Shown: positions 32,507 through 43,944, numbered from the stretch's first letter. The stretch: 64,000 nt of DNA from Proteles cristata cristata (GCA_017311185.1 JAESUZ010002888.1:248001-312000); one strand, 5' to 3'. Notes: generated by a model from the letters alone, not told the origin. Numbers and translations: made by a program.

Positions 32507-34442
32507 ACATGGATCAATAGACAGATGTGTGCATATGTAATATATGCATATGCATTATATACATATTTTTGTCTTATAGATAATGATCAGTCTCTATCAT
32601 TTCTCTATCAATCATCTATTTATATCTATAATAAGCAGAAATCTCGATTCAATTTGTTTAGCTTTCTTCTTCCAGGAAAACTCTTCATTAGATCCATCAC
32701 CTGTCTTCCATGGCTATCAGTGTCTCCCTAGTTTCTTCTTTGTCTCTTTTTTCCTCTTCTCTGAGATTAGATTTTATTTTTGGACTTTGACTATGCAACC
32801 CTGATTCTTTTTCCATGGAAAGATATTACTTTTACTGTAAATTCTACAGCTAGGTATTCTGTTTTATTCTCATTTTTTTCTATGACGTTTCCTCAGCTGA
32901 CTTGTGTTTTTGTTATTGCTGCTATTCTATTGTATATACACATATGTAAGTATTTTCTTAAGAATGAAAAGTAATTGTTTACTATTTTAGCTCCTTCCTT
33001 TGGGAAATTGTTTCTTAAAATATGCTCATTTTTAATTATTTTTACATGTTATATTTCATTGCTTCTGTTATTGCAAAATGTTTCATAAGTAATTTTTTTC
33101 CCATTAGGTAATTATAAATCAAGATAACTATAACCTGGGTCTTCTATTTTTGCCAAAGTAATGTGAGGGAAGTTTAGATGGGTCTTATCCATGTTTATTT
33201 GGACAACATTTTGCTTAAGCCCCTATAATATAGCTATAATGGACAGAAAATGTAATTTTATATTTAGTCACAGTTGCCTAATGGAGGCGGTAAAAGCCAG
33301 AACTATGTGCATTTCTGTTGTGCGTCTCTGCACAATATAGTGACACTACAGTACTGCCATGTATGGTATACCAACCACTCAGCAAGTTTTGAAAGCACTG
33401 TTTCTCTTCACAGTAGGGTTCCATTCTGATTTCCAAATGACTCCTTTGACTGAGAAATAGCTGGCTACATTAGTGCAAAGGCATGCAAGCTAAATGTGTT
33501 GTTTTGCTTTTAATTTAGCGAGTCTGCATGTATTTTTTTTCCTGTAAAACCAGTATGGAAGTGTCTCTAGGAATATTGATCTCCATCATTTCTATACCCA
33601 AATCTTTTGACTGACTTTTGCATGGCAATACCACGCATGTCTGATGATACTAGTATTTTTCCTACATCTTTATAATTCGGTCTACAGATTATTGTCAATT
33701 GTGGTGTGTAAGGGGGCTTCCAACATCCAATTGTGTATTGGATTCAATATCATTTAAGTTCTACCCACAACTCCAGCATATATCCCTTATAGTTAGGTGA
33801 GTTATATATGATTTGCCAGATTTCTTCTTAATTCTCAAAATACTCTACCACTCTTTCTGGAAGGCAGTTGTGCTTTGCATCCTGATGCCCTATTTCAATT
33901 GCTCAGAATTTTACATAGTTTGCACAAATTACTTGCAATTTCTAGTAAACAATAGGCATTGCACTTTAATATTAAAACTGGGTTTTTTCTCAGGGTAAGT
34001 AGCACTTCAAGATTTCCCAATTCTGTTATGATGAATGTATTGAAGTTGCATTAAAATCCAGAATTATCTTCTATCATTTAGTAAAATATATGACTTTATG
34101 TTCCAAGGTTTTTCTCTGCACATTATGTTGAGGTTACTTAAGGAGGTGCACAATTGTTTATTTATTCAACTTTATCCTAACTCAGTACTGAGGTGCTTGA
34201 AGACTTAATCTGACTTTCTGTTATATAGTCTATATTATTATTCCCCTTAAATTGCTTAAAGTTTTCATTTTCACTCACACTTTATTCAAGCAATAACTCA
34301 TTTGGCAACATGTTAATTATTAAGAAAATATGCTTTGCTCATTGATGCTATGTATTTACTTGCTCTTTCTCAAATATAAAATAAAAGTATATTTGTATTT
34401 TGTAACTACACAGATTTTATTTATTGTTTTTATTTAATCTTT
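32507..34442. other. AT-rich, no recognisable gene
   Basis: Nearly 2 kb of AT-rich sequence with a TATGCA-type patch at about 32,528-32,570. Overlapping open frames at 32,525-32,974 are short and without recognisable domains. No repeat named with confidence. Confidence 0.4.
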
Positions 34443-34458
34443 AGAAAGTATAATTCCT

Positions 34459-34678
34459 GGGGCGCCTAGGTGGCTTAGTCGGTTAAGCGTCTGACTTTCG
34501 CTTAGGTTTGTGGGTTCGAGCCCCGCGTCAGGCTCTGTGCTGACTGCCAGCTCAGAGCCTGGAGCCTGTTTGGGATTCTGTATCTCCCTCTCTCTCTGAC
34601 CCTCCCCTCCTCACGCTGTCTCTCTCTCTCTCTCTCTCCTAGAAATAAATAAAAATATTTAAAAAAAAAAAAAAAAAA
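34459..34678 (+). mobile_element. Young felid SINE with 14-nt internal deletion
   Basis: The head GGGGCGCCTAGGTGGCTTAG is followed by CGCTTAGGTTTGTGGGTTCG, which lacks 14 nt (most of CATGATCTCGCGGTTC) upstream of the B box; GGGTTCGAGCCC itself is kept. Target duplication of 16 bp with one mismatch: AGAAAGTATAATTCCT (34443-34458) and AGAAAGTATAATCCCT (34679-34694). Confidence 0.96.
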
Positions 34679-34767
34679 AGAAAGTATAATCCCTACACCT
34701 TTGTTTTTCTACATGTTGAGCTCTTTAAGCCAAGCTCCATAATTAATGGATTGGCCCCTGATAATAT

Positions 34768-34833
34768 CTCTCTCTCTCCCTTTCCCTCTTCTCTCTCCCT
34801 CTCTACGTGCACACACACACACACCCACACACA
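34768..34833. repeat. Composite CT-rich and (CA)n low-complexity tract
   Basis: A TCTC/CCCT-rich part is followed by ACGTG and a (CA)n run with one interruption. Confidence 0.9.
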
Positions 34834-35024
34834 TTCATGACAAACATTGTTCACCTCAATTGCCATAATCACTAAGCTGACAAGAAACACTCTAGAAACC
34901 TGCCATCAACATAACCTTTATTGTCACCATCTCCAGCATTTTAGATCTAGAAACCTTCTCTCTAGTGGGATTTTGCTAAATATAAGTGTACTCAGTTCAA
35001 TCTCATGGTAAAGATCTGTTGATT

Positions 35025-35240
35025 CTATGAAGCAAAGATGTTTCCATGAGGTGAGTTTCCTTCTTCCGTGTCATGTGTAACCATGTGTGATCCATAATGG
35101 ACAAAAATGCCTGGCCCCAAGTGTTGGAGCTTTCTGGTGGTATCAACCCACACACGCTCTGTTGTTTTACTCCAAACCCCTTCCATAGCACTGAGTTGGT
35201 GAGTTGGGACAAGTTCTGAGATCAGCTCTTCCATCCAGTC
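35025..35240 (-). other. Exon-like open segment of unknown identity
   Basis: On the minus strand a polypyrimidine tract and acceptor (ATTTTCCTCTTACCAG, AG at 35242-35241) lead into 71 open codons beginning DWMEELISELVPTHQLSAM. The segment includes KLQHLGPGIFVHYGSHMV and ends GNIFAS with TAG at 35027-35025. A minus-strand AATAAA (34922-34917) follows about 100 nt after the stop. That is the layout of a terminal coding exon. Against it, a second frame is open over most of the same span, I cannot name a protein family, and the same junction reads as a good donor (CTGGTAAGAG) on the plus strand. It could be a host exon, a lncRNA exon, a pseudogene or an unrecognised repeat. Confidence 0.3.
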
Positions 35241-35439
35241 CTGGTAAGAGGAAAATATGCTGGATCAGATTCATTTCCTTTTAATGGTAAGTTCCATCTC
35301 AGATACATCTTTATTCCTATTTTTTTAAAACTTATTAAAGCTGTCTTGTAAAGGTAAGGACTTTATCAACTTTATTAGCTCAAGAAATTAACATAGTTCT
35401 GGGAGTGCTATTAATCTGTTTATGTATTTGCTTTCTCAG

Positions 35440-35575
35440 CCCTCCTCTCCAATACCTTAACAGTGGGGATCATGTCTTTTACACTAAGCGCTACACTCCC
35501 TGCTTTCAGTGTGGTGCCTGGAACATAGTAACTACTCAACAGTGCAGGATGAATAAATGTTTGTCTAATTGATGG
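35440..35575 (+). repeat. L2 fragment (3' end)
   Basis: GGGGATCATGTCTTTTACAC, GTGGTGCCTGGAACATAGTA and GATGAATAAATGTTTGTCTA follow the well-known L2 terminus. Diverged ancient copy. Confidence 0.65.
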
Positions 35576-36170
35576 ATGCAGAGTGAGGCTTCAGCCTGTC
35601 GGCCCTCCTCCCTCCACTCCATTACAAATGCAAACAGACATATGGGAAATAAAGCAATGAGTGAGGAGACATAAATATACCTTTAAATATTCTCCAAGCT
35701 AGGCCTCACGTGCAGTAACATATTGTAAAACTTGTTCCTTTGGGCCATTTCAGCCAGTTTTAGAAAGGCAGCAAGGGAGAAATCTAGGGGAGTGTTTATG
35801 CCTATTATTATACTAGTATCTTTTCAGGTAACTCCCATTTTTCCCCTGAATCTAACTTTGTCTACTTAGGTTCTAAGATACTAGATATTTTAGTTTTCTT
35901 TTCACCACTCAGACTTTTTGCTTCTCATACTTACATCATATTTTTTTCCATCACACCATCCACTATCTTCCTCTCTTCTCCTCGTAACCCACTTGCTGAA
36001 CACATAACTGGACATCCCTCTGGAACCTCAAGCATAGCTCACACCAAACTCATTATATTTTTTCCAAATATTTCTCCTTTCCCTTACTTCAGTAAATAAC
36101 ACTTTGAACTTTTCAGATTTCTAAGCAAGATACCTTTCTACTTACCAACATTCTATCTATTCTTTAGACA
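35576..36170. other. No recognisable gene or repeat
   Basis: Unique-looking, moderately AT-rich. Nothing recognised. Confidence 0.4.
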
Positions 36171-36179
36171 CAGGGATAA

Positions 36180-36340
36180 AAGACCCATTTATTTAATACT
36201 TACTATATTGCAAGGTCTGTGCTAGGCTCTAAAAACATAAAGTCAAATAAAACATGATTTCCGAACTTATTTAAATAGAAAAGTAAATAAACAGCTAAGA
36301 TACTGTCATTGAATTCTATGATATATCTGCATACAAGAAT
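36180..36340 (-). repeat. Possible L2 fragment, antisense
   Basis: TTTAATACTTACTATATTGC, GGTCTGTGCTAGGCTCT and the following AAACAGCTAAGATACTG resemble an antisense L2 body. Strongly diverged. Confidence 0.4.
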
Positions 36341-36399
36341 ATAAGGCCATATAGGTACCATTTAAATCAGATTAAACTTTTAAGTGAGAAGAGGCTTTT

Positions 36400-36600
36400 T
36401 AAAATATTTTTAATGTTTGTTTATTTTTGAGAGAGAGAGCAGGGGAGGGGCAGAGAGAGAGGTAGACACAGAATCTGAAGCAGGCTCCAGACTCCAAGCT
36501 GTCAGCACAGAGCTGAATGCGGGGCTGGAACCCATAAACCGGGAGATCATGACCTGAGCTGAAGTTGGACTCTTAACCACCTGAGCCACCCAGGCACCCC
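36400..36600 (-). mobile_element. Felid SINE
   Basis: Antisense copy with TTTTAATGTTTGTTTATTTT and head GAGCCACCCAGGCACCCC. Approximate target duplication TGAGAAGAGGCTTTT (36385-36399) and TGAGAAGAAGTTTTG (36601-36615). Confidence 0.94.
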
Positions 36601-36842
36601 TGAGAAGAAGTTTTGAAGGAAATGTAGAAATTAGCTGCATGAGAACATGGGAGTGCTATGTTTAGTCAAAGGAAAAATAACATGTTAAAATATATAAATA
36701 TGAGTTATGGTATGTTAGAGGAATAGAAAAGGGTAGGTAATGAAGGCATATGAATGATGAGCACAAGGAAAATAGGCTAGAAGTATATACCGGCCTATTC
36801 AACAGATATTTGTAAAATACAAAGATTTTATAGCTGTAGGAA

Positions 36843-36844
<2 letters not shown>

Positions 36845-36893
<49 letters not shown>
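36845..36893. repeat. (GT)n microsatellite
   Basis: About 24 uninterrupted dinucleotide units, not obviously derived from a neighbouring retrotransposon. Confidence 0.97.
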
Positions 36894-36894
<1 letters not shown>

Positions 36895-36955
36895 CTGAAG
36901 GTAAGAACAAGGTAGAATTGAACTTACACTAATTTTTCTAGCAGTTTAATTTTCT

Positions 36956-37150
36956 TCTTCTTTTTTTTTTTTGTTTATTTGTTTATTTTAAGGGGGTAGT
37001 GGAGAGAGAGAGGGAGAAAGAAAATCCCAAGCAGGCTCCACATTGTCAGTGCAAAGGCTGATACAGGGCTCCATCTCATGAACTGTGAGATCGTGACCTC
37101 AGTTGAAACCAAGAGTCTGACACTTAACTGACTGAGCCACCCAGGAGTCT
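36956..37150 (-). mobile_element. Diverged felid SINE
   Basis: Antisense copy with TTTGTTTATTTGTTTATTTT and head GAGCCACCCAGGAGTC. Possible imperfect duplication AGTTTAATTTTC / AGCTTAATTTTT. Confidence 0.88.
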
Positions 37151-37317
37151 CATAGCTTAATTTTTAATGAAGGATTTATATGAAACAAAACATAAAGGGA
37201 CATTCATAAGGACATTCAAGTGAAAGTTGTAGAGAAAAAATTAGAAGGATTTAGTCATAATTATAAGCTGAAGAAAAAAATGGTAATGATGAAGGAGAGG
37301 CAGAAGACCTAAGAAAG

Positions 37318-37520
37318 TGGGACACTTGGGTGGCTCAGTCATTTGGGAGTCCACCTTTGGCTCAGGTCATGATCTCACCACTTGTGAGTTGGAGCCCTGT
37401 GTCAGACTCTGCTAACAGCTCAGAGCCTGGAGCCTGCTTCAGATTCTGTGTCTCTCTCTCCTGCTCATGCTCTGTCTCTTTCTGTCAAAAATAAATAAAT
37501 TTTAAAAATTTTTCTTAAAA
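37318..37520 (+). mobile_element. Diverged felid SINE
   Basis: Head GGGACACTTGGGTGGCTCAG, tail AAATAAATAAATTTTAAAAA. Imperfect target duplication AGAAGACCTAAGAAAG (37302-37317) and AGAAGATGCAAGAAAG (37521-37536). Confidence 0.9.
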
Positions 37521-37536
37521 AGAAGATGCAAGAAAG

Positions 37537-38748
37537 AATAATTAATTTATAAGTCAAGTACACTGAAGAAGTAGGAGGCACTATATTTTTGAACATTCCT
37601 ATTCCCATCCAGATAGAAGGAAGTGAAAATTATGTTAGATTTCCTTTACCATTGTTCTCAAATAACATTAAGCGGGTTCTTCTCAGACTTCTTTAGTTAG
37701 CAATGTCTATTCTAAGTTCTTCATTGAACAATTTAACCATACCAACTTCATTCTCTAGATTGTATGATGAATCATCATGGATCACTCAAAATACATTGTG
37801 CCCCACTCACCGTCCATTTGGTAAAATGATCCCTAAGTCGTTAGCTTACTTTTAAAAGTTAAGAAGCATTAAGTTAGATTTGGTTTCAAAGCAATTACCT
37901 AAAAGGAAATAGGAGTTCTCTTTCCACGCCAGATGGCTAAATGTCTTTGGACTATCTACAGCCTTGTGCTTTCACTGGAGTGTTAAAAACACCCTGAACT
38001 GTAAAGTAATTCTTTCTGAAACTATAACTTTCCAGGAGTCAAAAGAGGACAATGAATGTCTTACAAGATAAAAACCTCTTTTATAAAAATGATCAGGAAA
38101 TTTGAAATAAGTAGTAAAAGTGTTAAAATTTGCATTTAGTTTTACATTTCACTTTTGTCTGCACATTTGATCCCAAGTGATTTATAATACTAGCAGACTA
38201 TTAGATATCAGACACACTAAATGTGTTATCATGAAGACTGATGGCTTAATGTGATTAATGGTGACTTTTATTATTCAATATTACTTATCTCAAATAATTT
38301 ATAAGCTCTAATCAATCTCATCAAATTCATCTCTTTTTTGTTGAAATTCAGACCTCATTATTGAGACCTATGGAGAAGATTCAGAGAATTTAGGAGGTAA
38401 ACTTAATGTATTATTTCAGTTACAAGCTATTCAGCATATATTTTTTTTTAAAAAAAAACATCATTCAAATGAGCTATGCTTAATTTGGAGACATATAGCA
38501 AAAAAGCCTCTTTTTAGTCTATCATTCTAAATAACATATATTTCCTCAATTGCCATATACATATACTCTGAGTTGGATGAGTTTAAAGTAAGGTACTGAA
38601 GGTGTCAAAATCAAGACAATTAATTGCTGTACGGACCAATCAATGGCACTTGGTTGTAAGTATTTAGAAGACCAAACAATTTTATTTCATTTTCATAATT
38701 ACAAGCACATTTAGTTGAAATTCTGTCTTAATTCTATTTTGTATTAAA
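37537..38748. other. AT-rich, no recognisable gene or repeat
   Basis: About 1.2 kb with stops in all frames and nothing recognised. A short T-run/A-run junction lies at 38,442-38,459. Confidence 0.45.
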
Positions 38749-38763
38749 TATTTCATAGCACAG

Positions 38764-38874
38764 AGGTACCTAGGTGGCTCAGTCCTTTAAGCATCAACTT
38801 AATTTCCACTCAGGTCATGATCTCACAGTTCATGAGATCAAGCCCCGTGTTGGGCTCTGTGCTGTTAGCTTGGG

Positions 38875-38921
<47 letters not shown>

Positions 38922-38957
38922 TCCTACCCCACTCATGCTCTCTCTCTCTCTCAATGA

Positions 38958-38999
<42 letters not shown>

Positions 39000-39021
39000 T
39001 GATAGATAGATAGATAGATAG
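38764..39021 (+). mobile_element. Felid SINE with (TC)n body and (GATA)n tail
   Basis: Head AGGTACCTAGGTGGCTCAGT, a (TC)n run at about 38,877-38,919, then CTCAATGAATA passing into (GATA)n where the A tail would be. Target duplication ATATTTCATAGCACAG (38748-38763) and ATATTTCATACACAG (39022-39036), one base gap. Confidence 0.95.
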
Positions 39022-39024
39022 ATA
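38957..39024. repeat. (GATA)n microsatellite grown from a SINE tail
   Basis: About 17 GATA units with one GATT interruption near 38,997-39,003, enclosed by the SINE's target duplication. Confidence 0.97.
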
Positions 39025-39036
39025 TTTCATACACAG

Positions 39037-39460
39037 TCCTCAACCTATGATTATGCAACTTACTACTTACTATTATTTTTGCTTTATGATGATGTGAAAA
39101 ATAATATGTAATGCAATAGACTCTATGCTTGAACATTGAATTTGGATCATTTCTCAGGCTAGCACCTCTCAGTACATTACTCTGTCATGATGCTGGGTAG
39201 TGGCAGCAAGAGTCAATTCCAAGCCAGCCACACAATCCCAAGGGTGAACAACTGATATACTTACAACTATTCTGTACCCACACAACCATTCTGTTTTTCA
39301 CTTCTGCTACAGTATGTAATCAATTACATGATACTCAACATCTTATTATCGAATAGGCTTTGTGTGATATGATTTTACCCTATCATAGGCTAATTTTAGT
39401 GTTCTAAGCATGTTTGAGCCAGGCTAGGCTAACCTATGATGCTCAGTAGGCTAGGTGTAC
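39037..39460. other. No recognisable gene or repeat
   Basis: Short unique-looking stretch. A local GCCAGGCTAGGCTAACCTATGATGC-type TAGGCT repetition lies at 39,418-39,456. Confidence 0.4.
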
Positions 39461-39471
39461 TAAATGCATCT

Positions 39472-39674
39472 GTAGGATTGCCTGGGTGGCTCAGTCTGTT
39501 AAGCATCTGAATTCAGCTCAGGCCATGATCTCATGGTTTGTGAGTTCGAGCTGCACATCAGGTTATACCCTAACAGTAGGGAACCTACTTGGGATTCTCC
39601 CTCTCTGCCCCTCTGCCACCTGAGCGTGCACTCTCTCTCAAAATAAATAAACTTTTTTTTGGTAAATAAATAAA
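39472..39674 (+). mobile_element. Felid SINE
   Basis: Head ATTGCCTGGGTGGCTCAGTC, tail AAATAAATAAAC plus (AAAT)n. Target duplication TAAATGCATCT (39461-39471) and TAAATACATCT (39675-39685), one mismatch. Confidence 0.93.
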
Positions 39675-39685
39675 TAAATACATCT

Positions 39686-40802
39686 TCAACTTATGATATT
39701 TTCAACTTGGAATGGGGACATTGGGATATAAACCCATCCTAAGACTAGAAAGATGTGTTTTAGAAAATTCTTAACAATTTTGAATCACTTTGTGTTTCTC
39801 TTAAAGTTAAAATGTAAAGAGGAATAACTTAAATTCTATAAAGTCACATGTTTAAAAAGCTCATTCCTAGAAGAATTGAAAGAAAATAGAATTAAAGAGA
39901 TGGTGATACATGGAAATTCTATACAATCTGTTATAAAGACTACAGGCTATGGGGCCATGTTTAAATTTATAATATTTATGCTAAACTCTTCAGATGCAGT
40001 CAAAAACACAAATTCTTTTGAAGCCAATCTTGAGTAATCAAAACTAGAATCAATGAATTTAGGGATATTTTATAGTTTAATTGTATTACATATTTTTCCT
40101 TTGATGTGTTTATAAACATTTTGGCCACCATTCAAGGAGGTATATAAAAGAATTTCATATAGGTACAGATCGTGTGGTGATGATGCATATTTACATGTCA
40201 TTGTAAAAATCACCTTTTCTCAATATAAAACATGTATTAATGTAATCTAAATGTATGAAACTTTCATTTATTGCTACTTTAAAATTTTACCTTTAAAAGT
40301 ACTCTTTATGATTATTTTCCTTGCATGTACATATCTCTTAAAATTACTATACTGTGGCAATAAATAGAAATTTCATAAGAGTACATTCACAGTAGATGTC
40401 TTATTTGTGGAACAATTTTTTGATAATGTTTTACTCTGAAAATTCCTTTTCATAAAAAGCATGTCTCAGGCTATCATCAAGCATTTGACCACTGCACTTT
40501 TTGAAACTTTCAATCTCATTTTTTCCCTTGCAAGAATGATAGCAGAGGCTCTTATTAATTCTACACTAGGATGTCTCCCAGAAAATAGCTTTCAATTCCA
40601 TACAGAATCAGTCTAGTTCTAGAAAAATAATGTACATTATTATGTGAGTCTTTTTTAAGTTTGAATTTGCTGGTATATTACCCACTGTATAAACAAAAAG
40701 AAATAATAAGTTCTTTAGAAAGCTACATCAATTACACAGACTTCTACATCACCATGCTACTCAATAAATACCATTCTGTGATAAATTCAGCACTTTACAT
40801 TT
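39686..40802. other. AT-rich, no recognisable gene or repeat
   Basis: About 1.1 kb of AT-rich sequence without open frames of note. Confidence 0.45.
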
Positions 40803-40822
40803 CTCTTTAAGTCCAAAATATT

Positions 40823-41032
40823 TTTTTTAATATTTTTATTTATTTCTAGGAGAGAGAGAGACAGCGTGAGTAGGGGAGGGTCAGAGAGAGAGGGAGTCAC
40901 AGACTGAAACAGGCTCCAGGCTCTGAGCTGGCAGTCAGCACAGACCCCGACGCGGGGCTCGAACCCACGAACTGCGAGATCATGACCTGAGTGAAAGTCG
41001 GACGCTTAACCGACTAAGCCACCCAGGCGCCC
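40823..41032 (-). mobile_element. Young felid SINE
   Basis: Antisense copy of the young subgroup with a perfect 19-20-bp target duplication (TCTTTAAGTCCAAAATATT) at 40803-40822 and 41033-41052, the longest in the window. Confidence 0.97.
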
Positions 41033-41052
41033 CTCTTTAAGTCCAAAATATT

Positions 41053-41440
41053 ATTTGGGTGTAAATTACACACAAAAATCATTTGACCACGTATGTCGAT
41101 TGATTAATCTGTTTATAGACTTTCCCCTCCTTTTTGTTTCTGGAGTATTTATAATGCAACCAATGGTTTGAAGTTTATGAAAAGTAATAAAAGACCAAAT
41201 ATAGAGGAGCTTAAAATAAAAGGGCATAGATTAGTTTATAAAAAAAAATCTGAAGAAAATCTTGATTGTCCTATATGCAGATAATTTCAAGTAAGTTATT
41301 ATACAGGACAATAATCAACTTTCACAACCTTGTATGTTTTTGTGTTTAATATTGAAGATGACATTACCTATTTATACACTGTATTTCTTTCCTACCGCAA
41401 TGAGTTACTCTCGTATTCTGCCTTCAGGATTCCTCTGCAG
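41053..41440. other. No recognisable gene or repeat
   Basis: AT-rich unique-looking sequence downstream of a young SINE. Confidence 0.4.
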
Positions 41441-41860
41441 TCTCATTTCTTGCTTCTTTCCTTTAGATACAGTTACTAAGAGACACACTGAGTTCTTGAT
41501 TTACATACAATGTAAGGCACTCTTCATTTATGTCCATTTAGTTCCTTTGCCTAGAAAGTACTCAATACCTTCACCAAACCAGCTGGATAAATTTTCTTCC
41601 TTCTAAAAATACACAAATACCTCTTAGTGATTCTTTCCCTTAACTCTGGCTCTACCTGATAAAACAGTTATTTCCTTAGTCTTTAAAATCTAAGTGCTTT
41701 CCGTAACCACAGTGTATGTATCCCACTGATTTGCATTTATTTGCTAAACATTTTTCTTTCTTAGCCTAATGTAATAGTCATTGTGTTTTATTTCATTTGT
41801 ATCTACACTGCCCTGTTTATTGAAATGTTGCTGAGCTAAAATAAAATAAAATGTTATAAC
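41440..41860 (+). repeat. Possible L2 fragment
   Basis: TTTGCCTAGAAAGTACTCAA, a CTCTTAGTGATTCTTTCCCT, and CATTGTGTTTTATTTCATTT-TATCTACACTGCC-like stretches follow the order of the L2 3' region. Highly diverged. Confidence 0.4.
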
Positions 41861-42684
41861 ATTTAACTAAAATAAAGTGCTAGATGAAAATACCTAGGTC
41901 CTTAATGGTGGGGAGAAAATCATCTTTAAATTACCAAGAGAGAGACAGTGCCACACTAGCCTTCTTAAAACATGTAGTTCTGCCTGAGTGTTGCCTGCCT
42001 CTTCCACCCCCACAAGGGTTTAGAGAAGGGAAAGAAAATCAGATACCAGAGGGCCTTGCTCCCTAGTCCTTCATTTAGTTTCAGATCATTTTAATAATTT
42101 TCTCCCTGGGATACATGATCTCTGATAAATCTTCATCATCTGAGAGTTTGGCAGAATTATCCCCCACTTTGTGAATCAGACCATTTGTGAAAGTTATAAA
42201 AATGACTCATCTAGGAGTGATATTTATAGGGCCTCACTTGACTTGCAGTTGACATTGCAAATCAAAGCTACCTGTTGTTCAGTCTGCAGTCAATCTGCCA
42301 TTCCAGCCAATAACAAACTACAATCACTGGCCTCTTTGGAAAATGTCATGTTGGTCTTCATCAGATTGCATTCTAAACTTATGGAGCTAGTGCTTGTTAT
42401 TTTTGTTTTTTTTTTTCTAAAGACCATGCTGACCTTTTACAAATTTTTGAAAAGAGATTTAGAAAGTTACTGATCTTACAAAGTTACTTCTGTTAATTCT
42501 TCTTTGCTTTTGATTTTTAAAGTATGGATTGTTTTACTTGTTAAGATAGTCTCTTGTTTTACAATTGGAAACAATGTCAGTGTTTCCTAATGCCATTAAA
42601 TTTTGGGAATAGCCATCATGCCTCAGTTATGATCTAAATTATCATTCATCATACACATCAGAATCACTAATCAATGTTAGAGCA
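41860..42684. other. No recognisable gene or repeat
   Basis: A 100-codon open frame at 42,171-42,473 has no recognisable domain and no supporting context. Confidence 0.4.
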
Positions 42685-42697
42685 AAAAATGGGGTAT

Positions 42698-42907
42698 AGG
42701 GGTGCCTGGCTGGCTCTGTCAGTTAAGCATCTGACTTGATTTCTGCTTAGGTCAAGATCTCATGGTTTCCTGAGTTCAAAGCCCTGCATCGTAGAGCTTT
42801 GCTCATTGACCCTGCAGAGCCTGCTTGGGATTCTCCATTTTTCCCTCTCTCTTTGCCCCTCCTGCTCATGCTCTCTCTGTCTCTATCAAAATAAATAAAC
42901 AAACTTT
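42698..42907 (+). mobile_element. Diverged felid SINE
   Basis: Head GGGTGCCTGGCTGGCTCTGT, tail AAATAAATAAACAAACTTT. The approximate duplication AAAAATGGGGTATA / AAAAATATGGGATATT flanks it. Confidence 0.92.
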
Positions 42908-42990
42908 AAAAATATGGGATATTACAAGTGACTAAGTATGATTCACAAACTGCAAGAAGGTGATTAATTTATATATTTTTTCTGCTTTCT

Positions 42991-43208
42991 AGGGACGCCT
43001 GGGTGGCTCAGTCGGTTAAGCATCCGACTTCGGCTCAGCTCATGATCTCACGCTTCGTGGGTTCGAGCCCCCTTGTCGGATTCTGTGCTTGACAGCTAGC
43101 TCAGAGCCTGGCGCCCATTTTCTGCCTCTGTATCTCCCTCTCTCTCTGACCCTCCCCTGCCCACGCTATCTTTATCTCTCTCTCAAAAATAAATAAAACA
43201 TTTTTAAA
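42991..43208 (+). mobile_element. Felid SINE
   Basis: Head AGGGACGCCTGGGTGGCTCA, a CGTGGGTTCGAGCCCCCTTG block, tail AAATAAATAAAACATTTTTA. Imperfect target duplication TTTTCTGCTTTCT / ATTTCTGCATTCT. Confidence 0.94.
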
Positions 43209-43349
43209 AATTATTTCTGCATTCTAACACAGTCAGAAGGACACACTAAACTTCTCCTATGTATTCATACCGTTTCTTTCACCCTAAATCTTTGACTGAC
43301 TTTGTCTTAGCTTAGTGGGAGCAGATTGTCAATGATGATGATGATAATA

Positions 43350-43560
43350 AGAAAAAAGACAATGAGGAACTAACATCACATAACAATTTGCCTTTTACAA
43401 AGTGATTTCACATACAGTTTTCACTTAATCTCACAACCACTTGAGAGGTAGGTGTTGTTCTTCTCACTTCCCCATTAAGACAGTCATTTCAGGAAGTTTG
43501 TGACACCTTCTGAGCACAAAGTGCTCGATACAGAATTTGAATCAAAGTGGGTTTAATTGT
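43350..43560 (+). repeat. MIR fragment
   Basis: TTTCACTTAATCTCACAACC, GAGAGGTAGGTGTTGTTCTT and CTTCCCCATTAAGACAG, then AATTTGAATC, follow the MIR core order. Ancient tRNA-derived SINE, diverged. Confidence 0.7.
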
Positions 43561-43572
43561 TGTTTGTGAGTT

Positions 43573-43679
43573 TTTTCTCTGAACTCCATGGTTCTTATTA
43601 CTTCGATAAATGACTGTATCATGCCAGTTTCTCTGAACTCCATTACTCTATTACTTCAATAAATGACCGTATCATGCCA
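43573..43679. repeat. Two-copy tandem duplication (~54 bp)
   Basis: TTTCTCTGAACTCCAT...ATCATGCCA occurs twice head to tail (43573-43626 and 43627-43679) with a few substitutions. It lies just upstream of a young SINE. Confidence 0.9.
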
Positions 43680-43697
43680 TTTCAAATGTGCTTTCTT

Positions 43698-43929
43698 TTT
43701 TTTTTTTAATTTTTTTAAAATGTTTTTATTTATTTCTAGGAGAGAGAGAGAGAGAGACAGCATGAGCAGGGGAGGGTCAGAGAGAGAGGGAGTCACAGAC
43801 TGAAACAGGCTCCAGGCTCCGAGCTGGCAGTCAGCACAGAGCCCGACGCGGGCTCGAACCCACGAACCGCGAGATCATGACCTAAGCGAAAGTCGGACGC
43901 TTAACCGACTAAGCCACCCAGGCGCCCCT
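43698..43929 (-). mobile_element. Young felid SINE
   Basis: Antisense young-subgroup copy. Target duplication CAAATGTGCTTTCTT (43683-43697) and CATATGTGCTTTCTT (43930-43944), one mismatch. One G is missing in the CGACGCGGGCTCGAACC block. Confidence 0.97.
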
Positions 43930-43944
43930 CATATGTGCTTTCTT

